A stretch of 64,000 nt of DNA. Source: Aliivibrio sifiae (GTDB lineage: Bacteria; Pseudomonadota; Gammaproteobacteria; Enterobacterales; Vibrionaceae). Positions 44,888 to 53,496 of this stretch are shown one piece after another (position 1 is the stretch's first letter; each line of letters begins with the position of its first letter). The stretch is from assembly GCF_002954705.1 (NCBI RefSeq), contig NZ_MSCO01000002.1:360496-424495 (forward strand), given 5' to 3'. The notes under the pieces were generated by a model. The model had not been told where the DNA came from. It made no database searches and saw nothing but the letters and a program-made list of their open reading frames with translations. The translations under genes were made by a program, and so were the position numbers.

Positions 44888-45255
44888 TTAACTAAATGTA
44901 ATTAATTTCCTATTATCTTTTATTGTATCTTCTTTTCCCAGGTATCGAAAATCGATCCCCGAAATTTGACGAGATAAATTCTTTCCGTGTAATCTGTTAG
45001 CACATTTTGCTTCTGATTTAATGTTTTCCTTGACCTGCAAGATCGAAAAATACATCGTCGGTAAGGTTTTTTAGATAATGAGGATTAATACTTCTTGGTG
45101 AATTAATTACAAAATCATCAGCACTTTCTTTGTAAATAATGTAGATTTTCCCTGCGGATATACTAGATGCCGAGCCAATACCATTTGCTGCAACCGTTAC
45201 GCCCATAATTGAATTACCTATCTGTAAAATTGAAGGGATAAAACCCCAGAGTCAT
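44888..45255 (-). pseudogene. Remnant of an unrecognised ORF, putative effector partner
   Basis: Directly after the tssL stop (TAAATG). The longest intact piece is 62 codons (45206-45018), with VTVAANGIGSAS and NPHYLKNLTDDVFFDLAGQG. Removing one A from GGAAAACA near 45020 continues it through KSEAKCANRLHGKNLSRQI to a stop at 44888-44890. Removing one T from GGGGTTTTATCC near 45245 would join it to the ATG at 45255. The rebuilt product is about 120 residues. No toxin family is recognised; the position just before an Imm11-like gene is the only hint of effector function. Short intact pieces could also be coincidence. Confidence 0.4.
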
Positions 45256-46047
45256 TTATTGATAAATTGACAATAGCTTCTGAAAGCGAACGTCAATAAT
45301 GAGGTACGTTGCGGCATATAAGGCAGCAAAAAGTACCGTACTTACTCCAATAATTACCTTTGGAGGCAATACTCGTTTTAATGGTTTTTTTAAGTATTTG
45401 GATTTCACATCCACTAAAGTGACTTTTTCTTGTTCAGCAAGGCGTTCATCTCGTACGAGACGATAAATGGTATTACCTATATCCGCTAAGCTTTCTGCAC
45501 CACGCTCAGCACGACCGTATTTGCCTTTAAAACCGAGTTGCAGTAATAAATACAAAAACTCAATCACGTGACGGTACTTTTTTGGATCCGCTTTTAATCG
45601 CTCTAAAATGACAAAAAACTTATCACCACCAGAGGTTTCATTATGGAACTCAGACAATAAGCTGTTTTGGCTCCAGTTACTGTTTGCTCCCCATTCTTGT
45701 CGGCATACGGATTCATCCATTGCGGCACACAGGCAATAACGGATAACCAAAATAGAGGCGCGGTCGACCTCCATTTCATTAAGCATGCGCTCGCCTTTAC
45801 GAATTTCACGAGCCACTTGTTCACGAAAGGGCATTGGGTCATCAAGCCAAGGGATAGAAGACATACAAGATAAGCTTGCAATGAGCCATGAGAACTGATC
45901 AACTAATGGGTTTATTCCCATCGAGGTGATGTTTAGCTCACTGACGGATATATTGCGAGACAAATCAGGAGCAGGCATCACCTCCATTGGTTTGCCCGGC
46001 TCTGGTTGAAAGAGTACGACGGTTACATCGTCTTCGGTGTAACTCAT
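45256..46047 (-). CDS. tssL: TssL (DotU/IcmH-like) membrane-complex protein
   Basis: A 263-residue cytoplasmic domain with a C-terminal membrane helix (VIIGVSTVLFAALYAATYLII, about 232-252). Conserved DotU segments are YCLCAAMDESVCRQEWG, WSQNSLLSEFHNETSGGDKFF and LQLGFKGKYGRAERG. It lacks the peptidoglycan-binding extension that some TssL proteins carry. The start overlaps the tssK stop (ATGA). With TssM and TssJ it forms the membrane core. Confidence 0.97.
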   Translation of the reverse strand: MSYTEDDVTVVLFQPEPGKPMEVMPAPDLSRNISVSELNITSMGINPLVDQFSWLIASLSCMSSIPWLDDPMPFREQVAREIRKGERMLNEMEVDRASILVIRYCLCAAMDESVCRQEWGANSNWSQNSLLSEFHNETSGGDKFFVILERLKADPKKYRHVIEFLYLLLQLGFKGKYGRAERGAESLADIGNTIYRLVRDERLAEQEKVTLVDVKSKYLKKPLKRVLPPKVIIGVSTVLFAALYAATYLIIDVRFQKLLSIYQ

Positions 46048-47369
46048 AATCTAACAGCCCAGAGTTGCAGTGATAGGTTCGCAAAGTCACCAGCAACATG
46101 AACCGCAATGGCGGCCGCCTTGTTTAGTGCTGCCCATTCTTCACTTGATTTATCCAACTCAAAATAGGTGTAGCCTGCATGATATGGCAGAGCACGAGGC
46201 ACAACTGGCATTGGTTTGATACGAATACCAGGTAGCTGTAAATTGATAAGTTCGCGAATGTTATCAATAGAGCCAATCTTAGTTTGAGAGACGAATTGGG
46301 TATGAAGAATATCCAAGGTAACGTCTGCTTTAACTGCCAAAATAAAGGTGGTTGACTCAACAATACTTCTATCTGAAATTGGCGCAATACGAATACCGTA
46401 ACCTTGCTCTTTAAGAACAAGCGGGATAGCACGTTGCTCAGACATCACACTCAAGGTCATTTTTGAGTTATTCAGGATCGTTGATAAACAACTTGTTAAG
46501 TTACCGTGGTTGTAAGGAACAAACTCCTGTGGACGACGAGACGCCGAGCATAACGTGGCTAATTCACCTTCAGCTTGCAATAGAACACGATAGAAAGCTT
46601 CTGGATGCACACCTTCAATATTAGCAAAGTGCCAAAATAGAGGTTCATAACGGTTAAGTGCTTGTAAAAGCATAAAGTCAGAAACCGAAGACACGCCTTG
46701 CTGATCAACAACGCCTAAACGTTGAACAATCGATTCAGCACGGTGACGGAGCATAGATGCAAATTCGGTTGTGAATTTTTTAAGCACACTTGAGGCATTA
46801 ATATCAATACAAGTAGGAATGTATGATGTATCTAGAATAATACTGCCGTCAGGTTTTACCTCTGAAATTTTCAGAATAGGAATAGAGGTATAGGCACTTT
46901 TATCTTCGTCTTCGTACATTAAGCAAAAATTCAGCTTACCAATGGTGATATTGGCAATTTCTTCACTGTCATAGCATGCATCTACCGCATCTTGAGTGTG
47001 CATTGTGTAACGAGCGCCGTCTTTACTTGTACCGAATAGCTCAGAGCGCTCTGATGGCAAAGGACAGCACAAATATAAGACTTTATTTGCAATAGAAGCA
47101 TCAACATCTTTTACTTCTGGCAATGAAGCGTGAAGTGGTAGATCAAAAGGAGTGCGATCTTGCAAAATCCCTTCAGCGTGAGTGATACCTATTTTACCTA
47201 AAGCCAATAATTCGGTATTGATTTCAATGCGTTTTATTCCCCAATGAAGAGGAGATTCAAACCCACTTAGCATTCCACTTTGTTTGCCTTGATAGCGATC
47301 TAACTGCTGGAAATGCTGCGGCTTCATAAACATTCCATCTTGCCACACGACAGGGTTATATAATGACAT
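46044..47369 (-). CDS. tssK: TssK, baseplate to membrane-complex connector
   Basis: A 441-residue protein. The start NPVVWQDGMFMKPQHFQQLDRY is the family hallmark, as are GYGIRIAPI and the C-terminal YFELDKSSEEWAALNKAAAIAVHVAGDF. Trimers link the baseplate wedges to TssM/TssL. It lies 11 bases after tssJ. Confidence 0.98.
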   Translation of the reverse strand: MSLYNPVVWQDGMFMKPQHFQQLDRYQGKQSGMLSGFESPLHWGIKRIEINTELLALGKIGITHAEGILQDRTPFDLPLHASLPEVKDVDASIANKVLYLCCPLPSERSELFGTSKDGARYTMHTQDAVDACYDSEEIANITIGKLNFCLMYEDEDKSAYTSIPILKISEVKPDGSIILDTSYIPTCIDINASSVLKKFTTEFASMLRHRAESIVQRLGVVDQQGVSSVSDFMLLQALNRYEPLFWHFANIEGVHPEAFYRVLLQAEGELATLCSASRRPQEFVPYNHGNLTSCLSTILNNSKMTLSVMSEQRAIPLVLKEQGYGIRIAPISDRSIVESTTFILAVKADVTLDILHTQFVSQTKIGSIDNIRELINLQLPGIRIKPMPVVPRALPYHAGYTYFELDKSSEEWAALNKAAAIAVHVAGDFANLSLQLWAVRL

Positions 47370-47380
47370 TGTTGATATCC

Positions 47381-47881
47381 TTAAAAATATGTTTGTTCAA
47401 TACCACGAGTATTGTTGGAGCTAAGTTCACTTTCTTTTAGGTTTAGCTTTAAGAAGTATTCGCTTTTTTCTTCGATTAATTCGACTTTGCGCCACGACGA
47501 TCCATTAATGTCTCGAAAGGCGACAGAGAAGCCAATAGCTCGCGTTTCAGGATCAAGTACTAAGGTTTCGTGAATAACGTCGCCAGGCTGTATTTGATAT
47601 TCATAACGTTTAATATATTCATCACCCAATGACGCTTTATCATTTTCAAATAGAGCAAAAAAATCGAGGTTACGGAATAATACAGGGGAGTTAAGTTCAT
47701 GAATTCTCAGAATTACAGGAGAAGATTGACCACCTTCACGAACATTAAGTATGCTGTCTGCAGTAATAATCAATTCGATTGATGACGTCTCTGGTGTTAT
47801 GCCTGTTGATTCTTTAAATTGGTCCCACATGGTGCAACCAGAAAGAACTAAAGCCAATGTAACTATGAGTAGATTTCGCAT
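47381..47881 (-). CDS. tssJ: TssJ, outer-membrane lipoprotein
   Basis: A 166-residue lipoprotein with lipobox LSGC (Cys16). The beta-sandwich strands SIELIITADSILNVREGGQSSPVILRI-type pattern and the later ETRAIGFSVAFRDINGSSWRKV match the TssJ family, which resembles transthyretin. It anchors the TssM periplasmic domain at the outer membrane. It starts one base after the tagH stop. Confidence 0.93.
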   Translation of the reverse strand: MRNLLIVTLALVLSGCTMWDQFKESTGITPETSSIELIITADSILNVREGGQSSPVILRIHELNSPVLFRNLDFFALFENDKASLGDEYIKRYEYQIQPGDVIHETLVLDPETRAIGFSVAFRDINGSSWRKVELIEEKSEYFLKLNLKESELSSNNTRGIEQTYF

Positions 47882-47882
47882 G

Positions 47883-49310
47883 TTAAGCCTTTAATTTCTT
47901 AGAATATTGTTCTTTGATTTTCTGTTGCACTACTGAGCTAGAAATATCCACTTTGTCATGATTGTTTTTTTGATAAAAATCGACGTACTCTTTCCATAAT
48001 TTGCCATTACTTTTTAATCTCGACTGAGAACGTACGATTTGAGCAAATTCTGTAGGATTTAAGGATTGTAATTTTTGGTTGATCACATCATTAGTGGCTT
48101 GAGCCATTTTGAATTTGTGACTGTCCAATTCATCAAGGATTTGTTCGATTAATTCATTTGGAGACAAAAGTTTTTGTTGATTTAATGACAGCATCAACTC
48201 AACAATATTGGTGATTGATGTGTCTTGCTCTGTTTCTTTTATTGTTCTTAATTCGGTAAGATCTTTTTGTAAGTCATTAATACATAAGCGTAAACATGTC
48301 CCCATTTGCTGGAAGAATTGCGCATCGCTTTGTTCAACTTGAGATTCAGAAACGCCCAGACCTTTAAAGAATGCCGCTTTTATATCGTGACTCACTTCTG
48401 GAATATACGCTGATTGTTGAGATGGGGCATCTTGCGTAATGACATCGCGAGAAGGGTAAGGCTCTTCTCTTTCTACTGTTGTTGCTGTTGATTGTATTGT
48501 TTGGGTTACGTCTTCCCAAGGCTGTTGTTCTGTTGGTAAAGGCTGTTCTTGATGAGCGACTTTAGGCTCTACAACTGGCTGAATTGGGGCCGTTTGAGGT
48601 ATTTCTTGTTGTGACGTTGATGAAGTAAGATCACTAAAATCAGTTGAAAACCAATCTTCAGGAATAAGGTTTGGAATATCAAACTCAGCGTGTACGCTAT
48701 TACTGTCATCAAGTAATTGACGGGTATTAACGGCCTCTGTTGGTTTTATCGTCGCTTTTTTTTCAGTGCCATGAAGTAGGTGCTCATCATTGCTTGTTTG
48801 AGTTTTGAAGTTTAAATGAGCGACAGGATCTGAGCTGTCTACTTTATCTATCCGAGTTTCTTTAAATAGATCAGCAATGTTACCTTTATCTTCTTTATCA
48901 TCAACGGTGTATTCTGCAAGGTTCGCTAAAGGATCGATAGAATCTGTTTCTTCGGAAATATCTGCGGCAATATTGACGGAGTTAGACAGTTTTTCTAGAC
49001 CAATGCTGATTTCATAGCGCCCAAGAATGATCGTATCGCCATCGTATAAGGAGATTGGTTGATTTTTTAGTAGTTTATTACCATTAACAAGCGTGCCGTT
49101 TGTACTCACATCACTAAGATAGTAAGTATCGCCATAAATACTAATAAGGCAATGAGAACCAGAAATAAAGCGATTGTGGTCGATTAAACTGACAGTATTA
49201 CTTGGATTTCGACCGAGTGAACCTCCACTTTCTGGCATTTCAATGTGTTTTCCGCCCGTGTATTCTTCAGGAGATTTTGTAATAAACAGAGTGAGCTGAT
49301 TTAAATGCAC
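47883..49310 (-). CDS. tagH: FHA-domain protein TagH (Fha)
   Basis: A 475-residue protein. The N-terminal FHA domain (about 1-105) has the phosphothreonine-binding residues: GGSLGRNPSN, ISGSHCLI and STNGTLVNG. A long acidic/glutamine-rich linker (about 115-310) leads to a C-terminal helical domain (FFKGLGVSESQ, ALTSLNPTEFAQIV-like) found in TagH proteins. It is the expected partner of the T6SS kinase encoded at 23124-25091 and would gate assembly. It begins 9 bases downstream of the barrel gene. Confidence 0.93.
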   Translation of the reverse strand: MHLNQLTLFITKSPEEYTGGKHIEMPESGGSLGRNPSNTVSLIDHNRFISGSHCLISIYGDTYYLSDVSTNGTLVNGNKLLKNQPISLYDGDTIILGRYEISIGLEKLSNSVNIAADISEETDSIDPLANLAEYTVDDKEDKGNIADLFKETRIDKVDSSDPVAHLNFKTQTSNDEHLLHGTEKKATIKPTEAVNTRQLLDDSNSVHAEFDIPNLIPEDWFSTDFSDLTSSTSQQEIPQTAPIQPVVEPKVAHQEQPLPTEQQPWEDVTQTIQSTATTVEREEPYPSRDVITQDAPSQQSAYIPEVSHDIKAAFFKGLGVSESQVEQSDAQFFQQMGTCLRLCINDLQKDLTELRTIKETEQDTSITNIVELMLSLNQQKLLSPNELIEQILDELDSHKFKMAQATNDVINQKLQSLNPTEFAQIVRSQSRLKSNGKLWKEYVDFYQKNNHDKVDISSSVVQQKIKEQYSKKLKA

Positions 49311-49319
49311 AATAACCCC

Positions 49320-49922
49320 TTAGAATAATAATGCGACGGATAACTCAAGCCCACCTAGGCCATCATTATAGAGAGGTTGAATATAAGAAGCTTGAGGGAT
49401 TAGTTGAAGATGTGCATCAGGGTTACTGCCAATTTTAATGACGGTACCAAAAGAGAACACTGCTCCGACTTCAAATTGGTCAATATCATCAAGTTGCTTG
49501 CCGTACTTATAACCGTCTTCATCGACTTCCCAGCGGTCACCATATTGACTGTACCCAAGAGATAATCCCGCGCCCACATAGGGTGTGAATGCCCACCAGT
49601 TACCGAGTGCGAATTGAGGGACGATTCGAAGTTCGTAATTTGTTACTTCTTGATATACCCCATTAGCTGGCGCATCAATGTAGTCAGACAAATAATTAAA
49701 TCCAAGCCACCAACGCCAACGGTTATTGTTCTCATCTATTGGGCGGGTATGAACTAAACCGTAACTGATTGTGCTGAGTTCGCCACTCATTCCTTGTTCG
49801 TACTCAGTAGATTCAATTGTCTTCATACTAGCCACTGCACCATAACGCTCGCCTTTAGCAAATGTTGAAGCAGAAAAAGCCAGTAATAAAGCCATAAAAC
49901 CCAGTTGGATTGGCTTAGCCAT
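49320..49922 (-). CDS. Outer-membrane beta-barrel protein, first gene of the tagH-tssJKL operon
   Basis: A 200-residue protein with a cleavable signal peptide (MAKPIQLGFMALLLAFSAS, likely cut after TFA). The mature part alternates polar and hydrophobic residues in strands such as WWAFTPYVGAGLSLGYSQYG and ends in LLF, the C-terminal aromatic signature of barrel proteins. This resembles OmpW/acyloxyacyl-type eight-stranded barrels. Its specific role in T6SS is unknown; it may mark or stabilise the outer-membrane exit, or simply share the promoter. Confidence 0.7.
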   Translation of the reverse strand: MAKPIQLGFMALLLAFSASTFAKGERYGAVASMKTIESTEYEQGMSGELSTISYGLVHTRPIDENNNRWRWWLGFNYLSDYIDAPANGVYQEVTNYELRIVPQFALGNWWAFTPYVGAGLSLGYSQYGDRWEVDEDGYKYGKQLDDIDQFEVGAVFSFGTVIKIGSNPDAHLQLIPQASYIQPLYNDGLGGLELSVALLF

Positions 49923-50262
49923 TTTGTTAATCCTCTAGCAAAATATTTTTGTTACACCCTATTTAGCTTGCCAAAATATCAACTTAATTTGTTATTTCAA
50001 TACGGTAGGGCGGCTTTATAAAAAAACACTCGGAATCACTATTTGAATAGTTATTATCACTGATAATTCAGTGGTTATGTCAGTGTGGTTTTTTGGGTTT
50101 TTTTAAGGAAATCAAAAATAGAATATTGTTTTATATAGGACTTAATCGGGGAGTAAATAGAGTGGGGTTGTAAAATATAAGGTACAAAATAGAGAAGGAA
50201 GTAGGCATCCATAAAATGAACAGAAAGCATTTTATGAATGCGAAAATAGAGCCAGTTTTGTG
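49923..50262. promoter_or_regulatory. Control region upstream of the barrel-tagH-tssJKL operon
   Basis: The 340 bases hold no gene. Present are the shared motif at 50046-50061, overlapping dyads TTATCACTGATAA and CACTGATAATTCAGTG (50055-50074), and, near the PTS gene end, a 14-base hairpin with one mismatch (50205-50241), possibly the PTS terminator. A minus-strand TTGGCA near 49974 looks like a sigma54 -24 element but lacks a good -12. Confidence 0.5.
50046..50061. promoter_or_regulatory. Second copy of the hcp-upstream motif
   Basis: AATAGTTATTATCACT is identical to the sequence at 16297-16312. It lies about 125 bases upstream of the barrel gene and runs into the dyad CACTGATAATTCAGTG. It is a candidate VasH or other T6SS regulator site. 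Confidence 0.4.
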
Positions 50263-52152
50263 CTACAAAGTATAGCGCTTACAACTAATAGAATGTGTTT
50301 TTAGTAATTGCTCGCTATTGTACATTGCTTCTTTTGTACTAACATCAAGTGCTCGTTTTCCTTTAAAGCGTAATGGCTCTTTAATGGCAACGTCGTGTGC
50401 GAAAATAACAAATTTAGCGTTCTTAACATCAAGAGGGGTTATTCGGTTATTAATGCCATCAGCTCCCTGAGTTTCTACTTTAATCTTTATGCCTAAAGTA
50501 TGAGCTGCTTTTTCTAAACTTTTTGCTGCCAAGAAGGTATGAGCAACACCTGAAGGGCAAGCGGTTATTGCTAATACATCTGCTGTGCCTTCGTCTTTTA
50601 CAGAGCTAAAAATAAGTTGTTGTCCTTTTAAATCGCTATCTTCAACCGCATTTTTCTTCAAGGATATGACAATAAGAGCAGTCGTTATTGCCCCGATTAA
50701 TGTACCTACGACATAACCAAATTTCCCATCAACAACAGGTAAAACAATCCACCCTCCCCAAGGGGCGTGGTTAAGTACATTAAATAAGAACCCAGTAACA
50801 TTACCCACAATACCACCCGCAACGATGGCCGGAATAACACGAGCAGGATCAGCAGCAGCAAATGGGATTGCCCCTTCAGTAATGCCAATCATTCCCATGA
50901 TACCTGCGGCTTTTCCTGCTTCTCTTTCTTCACGTTTGAATTTCTTAGGAGACAAGAAAGTGGCAAGAGCCATGCCTAGAGGAGGAGTACAAATCGCAAT
51001 ACCGACGCCACCCATGAGCCAAGGTTGGGTATTTACTTGAGTCTGAGCGAATAGAGTAGCCACCTTATTAATAGGTCCGCCCATATCAAATGCGGTCATT
51101 GCGCCAAGAATGGCACCCAGAACCACTTTTCCAGACCCTGCCATACTTGCAAGCCATTCATTTAATAACGTCATGGTGCTAGCAATAGGAGCACCTATTA
51201 CCCACATCACAGCAGAACAAGTAATAAAGGTACCAATAAGTGGATAGATAAAAATAGATCCAAGAGAAGTCATACTGTCAGGTAATTTGATTTGCTTTAA
51301 AGCTCGTACAACGAAACCTGCAAAAAAACCAATGATAATCGCGCCTAAGAACCCTGTATTATATTGCTGAACGGCAATCCAAGAACCGATCATACCAGGA
51401 GCTAATCCGGGTTTATCTGCAATAGAGTAGGCTATGTATCCGCCTAATACCGCGGTAAATAAGGTCAAGCCAGCAATGCCCATTTGAGCAATATCCGCTA
51501 ATATGCCTTCTGTCGGAACGGCACCATGTCCAGAGATCATAACGGAAAGAGATAACAACACACCACCAGCAACAATAAAGGGGATCATGTGCGAAGTACC
51601 AAATAAAAGGTGTTCTTTAGCTCGCCCTAATCGACGTTGTAATGTATTTTTCTCTGATGAGACAGAGGGAGGTTGATTAGGAGTGTATTCTTCTTCTAGT
51701 TTAATATTGTCAGTAAAAAGAGCCAGAGCCTCTGCCTCGGTTGATACTGATTTAAGTTTTTCAGTAAAGCCATCTTCAATCAGACGGCTAGATATCTGAG
51801 CTAATACTTCGATATGGTGTGTATCATCACCGTCAGGAGACGCTAACATAAAAAAGATATCTGAAGGTTCGCCATCTTCGGCACCATAATCGATACCATG
51901 ACGGCTGATACCAACAGCAACTGCGGGAGTGATTACTGCAGAGCTTTTTGCATGAGGAATAGCAATACCATCTTCAAATCCAGTATTTCCAATTTCTTCT
52001 CTAGCCCAAACATCTAATAAATATTGTTTTTTATCAGAGAGTTTGCCTGCATCATCCAAAATCTGAACCATCTCTTCAAGAATACTCTCTTTAGAGGTCG
52101 CTTTGAGATCTAAACAAATAACGTTGGTATCGATAAGAGAATGGATGTTCAT
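50263..52152 (-). CDS. PTS fructose-family EIIABC (domain order A-C-B)
   Basis: A 629-residue sugar permease. EIIA covers about 1-150 with the phospho-histidine at His67 (AIPHAKS). EIIC covers about 185-500 with repeated membrane helices (HMIPFIVAGGVLLSLS, TAFDMGGPINK). EIIB is at the C-terminus with phospho-cysteine Cys532 (ITACPSGVAHT). It imports and phosphorylates a hexose of the fructose/mannose type. The A-C-B order differs from the second permease here (A-B-C). It is divergent from a free EIIB gene and carries the shared 46-bp element 78 bases upstream. The arrangement resembles V. cholerae VC1822. Confidence 0.9.
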   Translation of the reverse strand: MNIHSLIDTNVICLDLKATSKESILEEMVQILDDAGKLSDKKQYLLDVWAREEIGNTGFEDGIAIPHAKSSAVITPAVAVGISRHGIDYGAEDGEPSDIFFMLASPDGDDTHHIEVLAQISSRLIEDGFTEKLKSVSTEAEALALFTDNIKLEEEYTPNQPPSVSSEKNTLQRRLGRAKEHLLFGTSHMIPFIVAGGVLLSLSVMISGHGAVPTEGILADIAQMGIAGLTLFTAVLGGYIAYSIADKPGLAPGMIGSWIAVQQYNTGFLGAIIIGFFAGFVVRALKQIKLPDSMTSLGSIFIYPLIGTFITCSAVMWVIGAPIASTMTLLNEWLASMAGSGKVVLGAILGAMTAFDMGGPINKVATLFAQTQVNTQPWLMGGVGIAICTPPLGMALATFLSPKKFKREEREAGKAAGIMGMIGITEGAIPFAAADPARVIPAIVAGGIVGNVTGFLFNVLNHAPWGGWIVLPVVDGKFGYVVGTLIGAITTALIVISLKKNAVEDSDLKGQQLIFSSVKDEGTADVLAITACPSGVAHTFLAAKSLEKAAHTLGIKIKVETQGADGINNRITPLDVKNAKFVIFAHDVAIKEPLRFKGKRALDVSTKEAMYNSEQLLKTHSISCKRYTL

Positions 52153-52229
52153 GATTTGCTCATTATTGATTATATTGTAGTTATTAGGTGTAATGTAAGT
52201 AAATATCTCTTTTTAGAATACAGCACAAA

Positions 52230-52275
52230 AAAGGCTTTTACTGGATTATTGTACCCTGAGTTATAAAGTGTGATT
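52230..52275. promoter_or_regulatory. 46-bp PTS operator/promoter element, copy A
   Basis: 38 of 46 positions match copy B at 56746-56791 without gaps. The best-kept core is TTTACTGGATTATTGTA, with AAGTGTGATT at one end (a CRP-like half site). It lies 78 bases before the EIIABC start and 68 before the EIIB start. Confidence 0.65.
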
Positions 52276-52342
52276 CTAATCGTTATCCATTGATATAAAG
52301 CATTTTATTATACCGTTAGTTTGTATTTTTTAAGAGTAAATC

Positions 52343-52642
52343 ATGAAAATTGTGGCAGTAACTGCGTGTCCTACGGGCATTGCACACACCTATATGGCAG
52401 CCGATGTATTAACTAAAGCCGCAGCAAAATATGGTGTATCCATTAAAGTTGAAACGCAAGGAGCAATGGGAATTGAAAATGAATTAACGTCAGCTGATAT
52501 CGTGAATGCGGACGTTGTGATCATTGCTTCTGATATTGAAATCGCAAATAAAAACCGTTTTGTTGGGATTAATACAAAACAATACAATATTGAGTTAGTA
52601 TTGACGGATGTTGACCGAATTTTATCCAAGCATCTTTCATGA
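52343..52642 (+). CDS. PTS fructose-family EIIB, free-standing
   Basis: A 99-residue single-domain EIIB. The phosphorylated cysteine is Cys9 in [25 protein letters not shown] and [12 protein letters not shown] are typical. It would pass phosphate to an EIIC-bound sugar or to a partner permease. It overlaps the next gene by 4 bases (ATGA) and is divergent from the EIIABC gene, like V. cholerae VC1823. Confidence 0.92.
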   Translation: MKIVAVTACPTGIAHTYMAADVLTKAAAKYGVSIKVETQGAMGIENELTSADIVNADVVIIASDIEIANKNRFVGINTKQYNIELVLTDVDRILSKHLS

Positions 52643-53424
52643 TTGAACCCGTAACAAATGATTATCGAATAACCTTCTTTGTAAAACACAGTGGCTTGCC
52701 TCCTAAGTTGGCAAGTCAGTTGGCTCGATTAGCGAAAAAGTTTAAATGTTTGGTTTATATTGAAAATATCACCCGAGATCGCCGTTCTGATGTATCAAGT
52801 TCTCTTGGTTTATTGCAATTAGCATTAACGGAAGGCGATTTTTGTCAATTAGTTACGGTTGGTATCGATGCGGAGTGGGCAAACTTTGTATTAACAGATT
52901 TGCTCTCATCAGGTTTTGATTTTATTGCCTCAGATAAGTCTTGTGATTTTTCTGAAGCAATTGTCGATAAACACCCTAAATTAACCCCAAAATGTGACAT
53001 TAATTTCCATTACGTAAAAGCCCAAACCCAACTCTCAAAGTTTGAAATTTTAAAAGGATTATCATTATTGATTTGTCCTGAAGAAACGGATGAGTTATTA
53101 CTTCTTTTTATTAAACGTGAAGAGCGTTCGTCCACGTCGATGGCGAGACGAATTGCGTTACCCCATGTGATCACATCTTTAGTTGATAGGCCGATCATCG
53201 CTATTATTCGTAGTGATTACTCTATAGATTGGGCTTCTAAAATGGGGGATGTTAACTTAGTCATTGCCTTAGTTTTACCTGAGAATCCTACTCGAGATAT
53301 GATCATAAGCGCGACTAAATTAACCCGTAGTATGTTGTCTTCCGATTTTAGTCAAAGACTTGTAAATACAAGACAACCAATGGGATTACAAGCATTGTTG
53401 CTTCATGCTATGTGCCAAGAGTAA
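52639..53424 (+). CDS. Degenerate HPr-like domain fused to EIIA
   Basis: A 261-residue cytoplasmic protein. The first 90 residues follow the HPr fold pattern ([21 protein letters not shown], then [14 protein letters not shown]), but the HPr phospho-histidine position, after GL, is Pro21. The C-terminal 130 residues are a fructose/Ntr-type EIIA with His176 in RIALPHVI. So the EIIA may be active while the HPr part likely serves only for binding. It is coupled to the EIIB gene and convergent with manA. It corresponds to V. cholerae VC1824, often called a nitrogen-regulatory-like EIIA. Confidence 0.75.
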   Translation: MIEPVTNDYRITFFVKHSGLPPKLASQLARLAKKFKCLVYIENITRDRRSDVSSSLGLLQLALTEGDFCQLVTVGIDAEWANFVLTDLLSSGFDFIASDKSCDFSEAIVDKHPKLTPKCDINFHYVKAQTQLSKFEILKGLSLLICPEETDELLLLFIKREERSSTSMARRIALPHVITSLVDRPIIAIIRSDYSIDWASKMGDVNLVIALVLPENPTRDMIISATKLTRSMLSSDFSQRLVNTRQPMGLQALLLHAMCQE

Positions 53425-53463
53425 AAAAATAGCCAACGAAAAGGAGTTACTCGTTAGCTATTT
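53421..53463. terminator. Terminator shared by EIIA gene and manA
   Basis: AAATAGCCAACGA pairs with TCGTTAGCTATTT (one C/A mismatch). On the minus strand the stem is followed by seven T, so it mainly serves manA. Confidence 0.75.
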
Positions 53464-53496
53464 AGGGGGATTTAGATTGGTGTTTTATTTACAACG

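Noticed and set aside
45217..45255. 13-codon ORF starting directly after tssL
   Set aside because: Too short and unlike anything; treated as the first piece of a decayed ORF instead.
49970..49990. Sigma54 promoter for the barrel-tagH-tssJKL operon
   Set aside because: The minus strand has TTGGCA, but the -12 position reads ATAG instead of TTGC.
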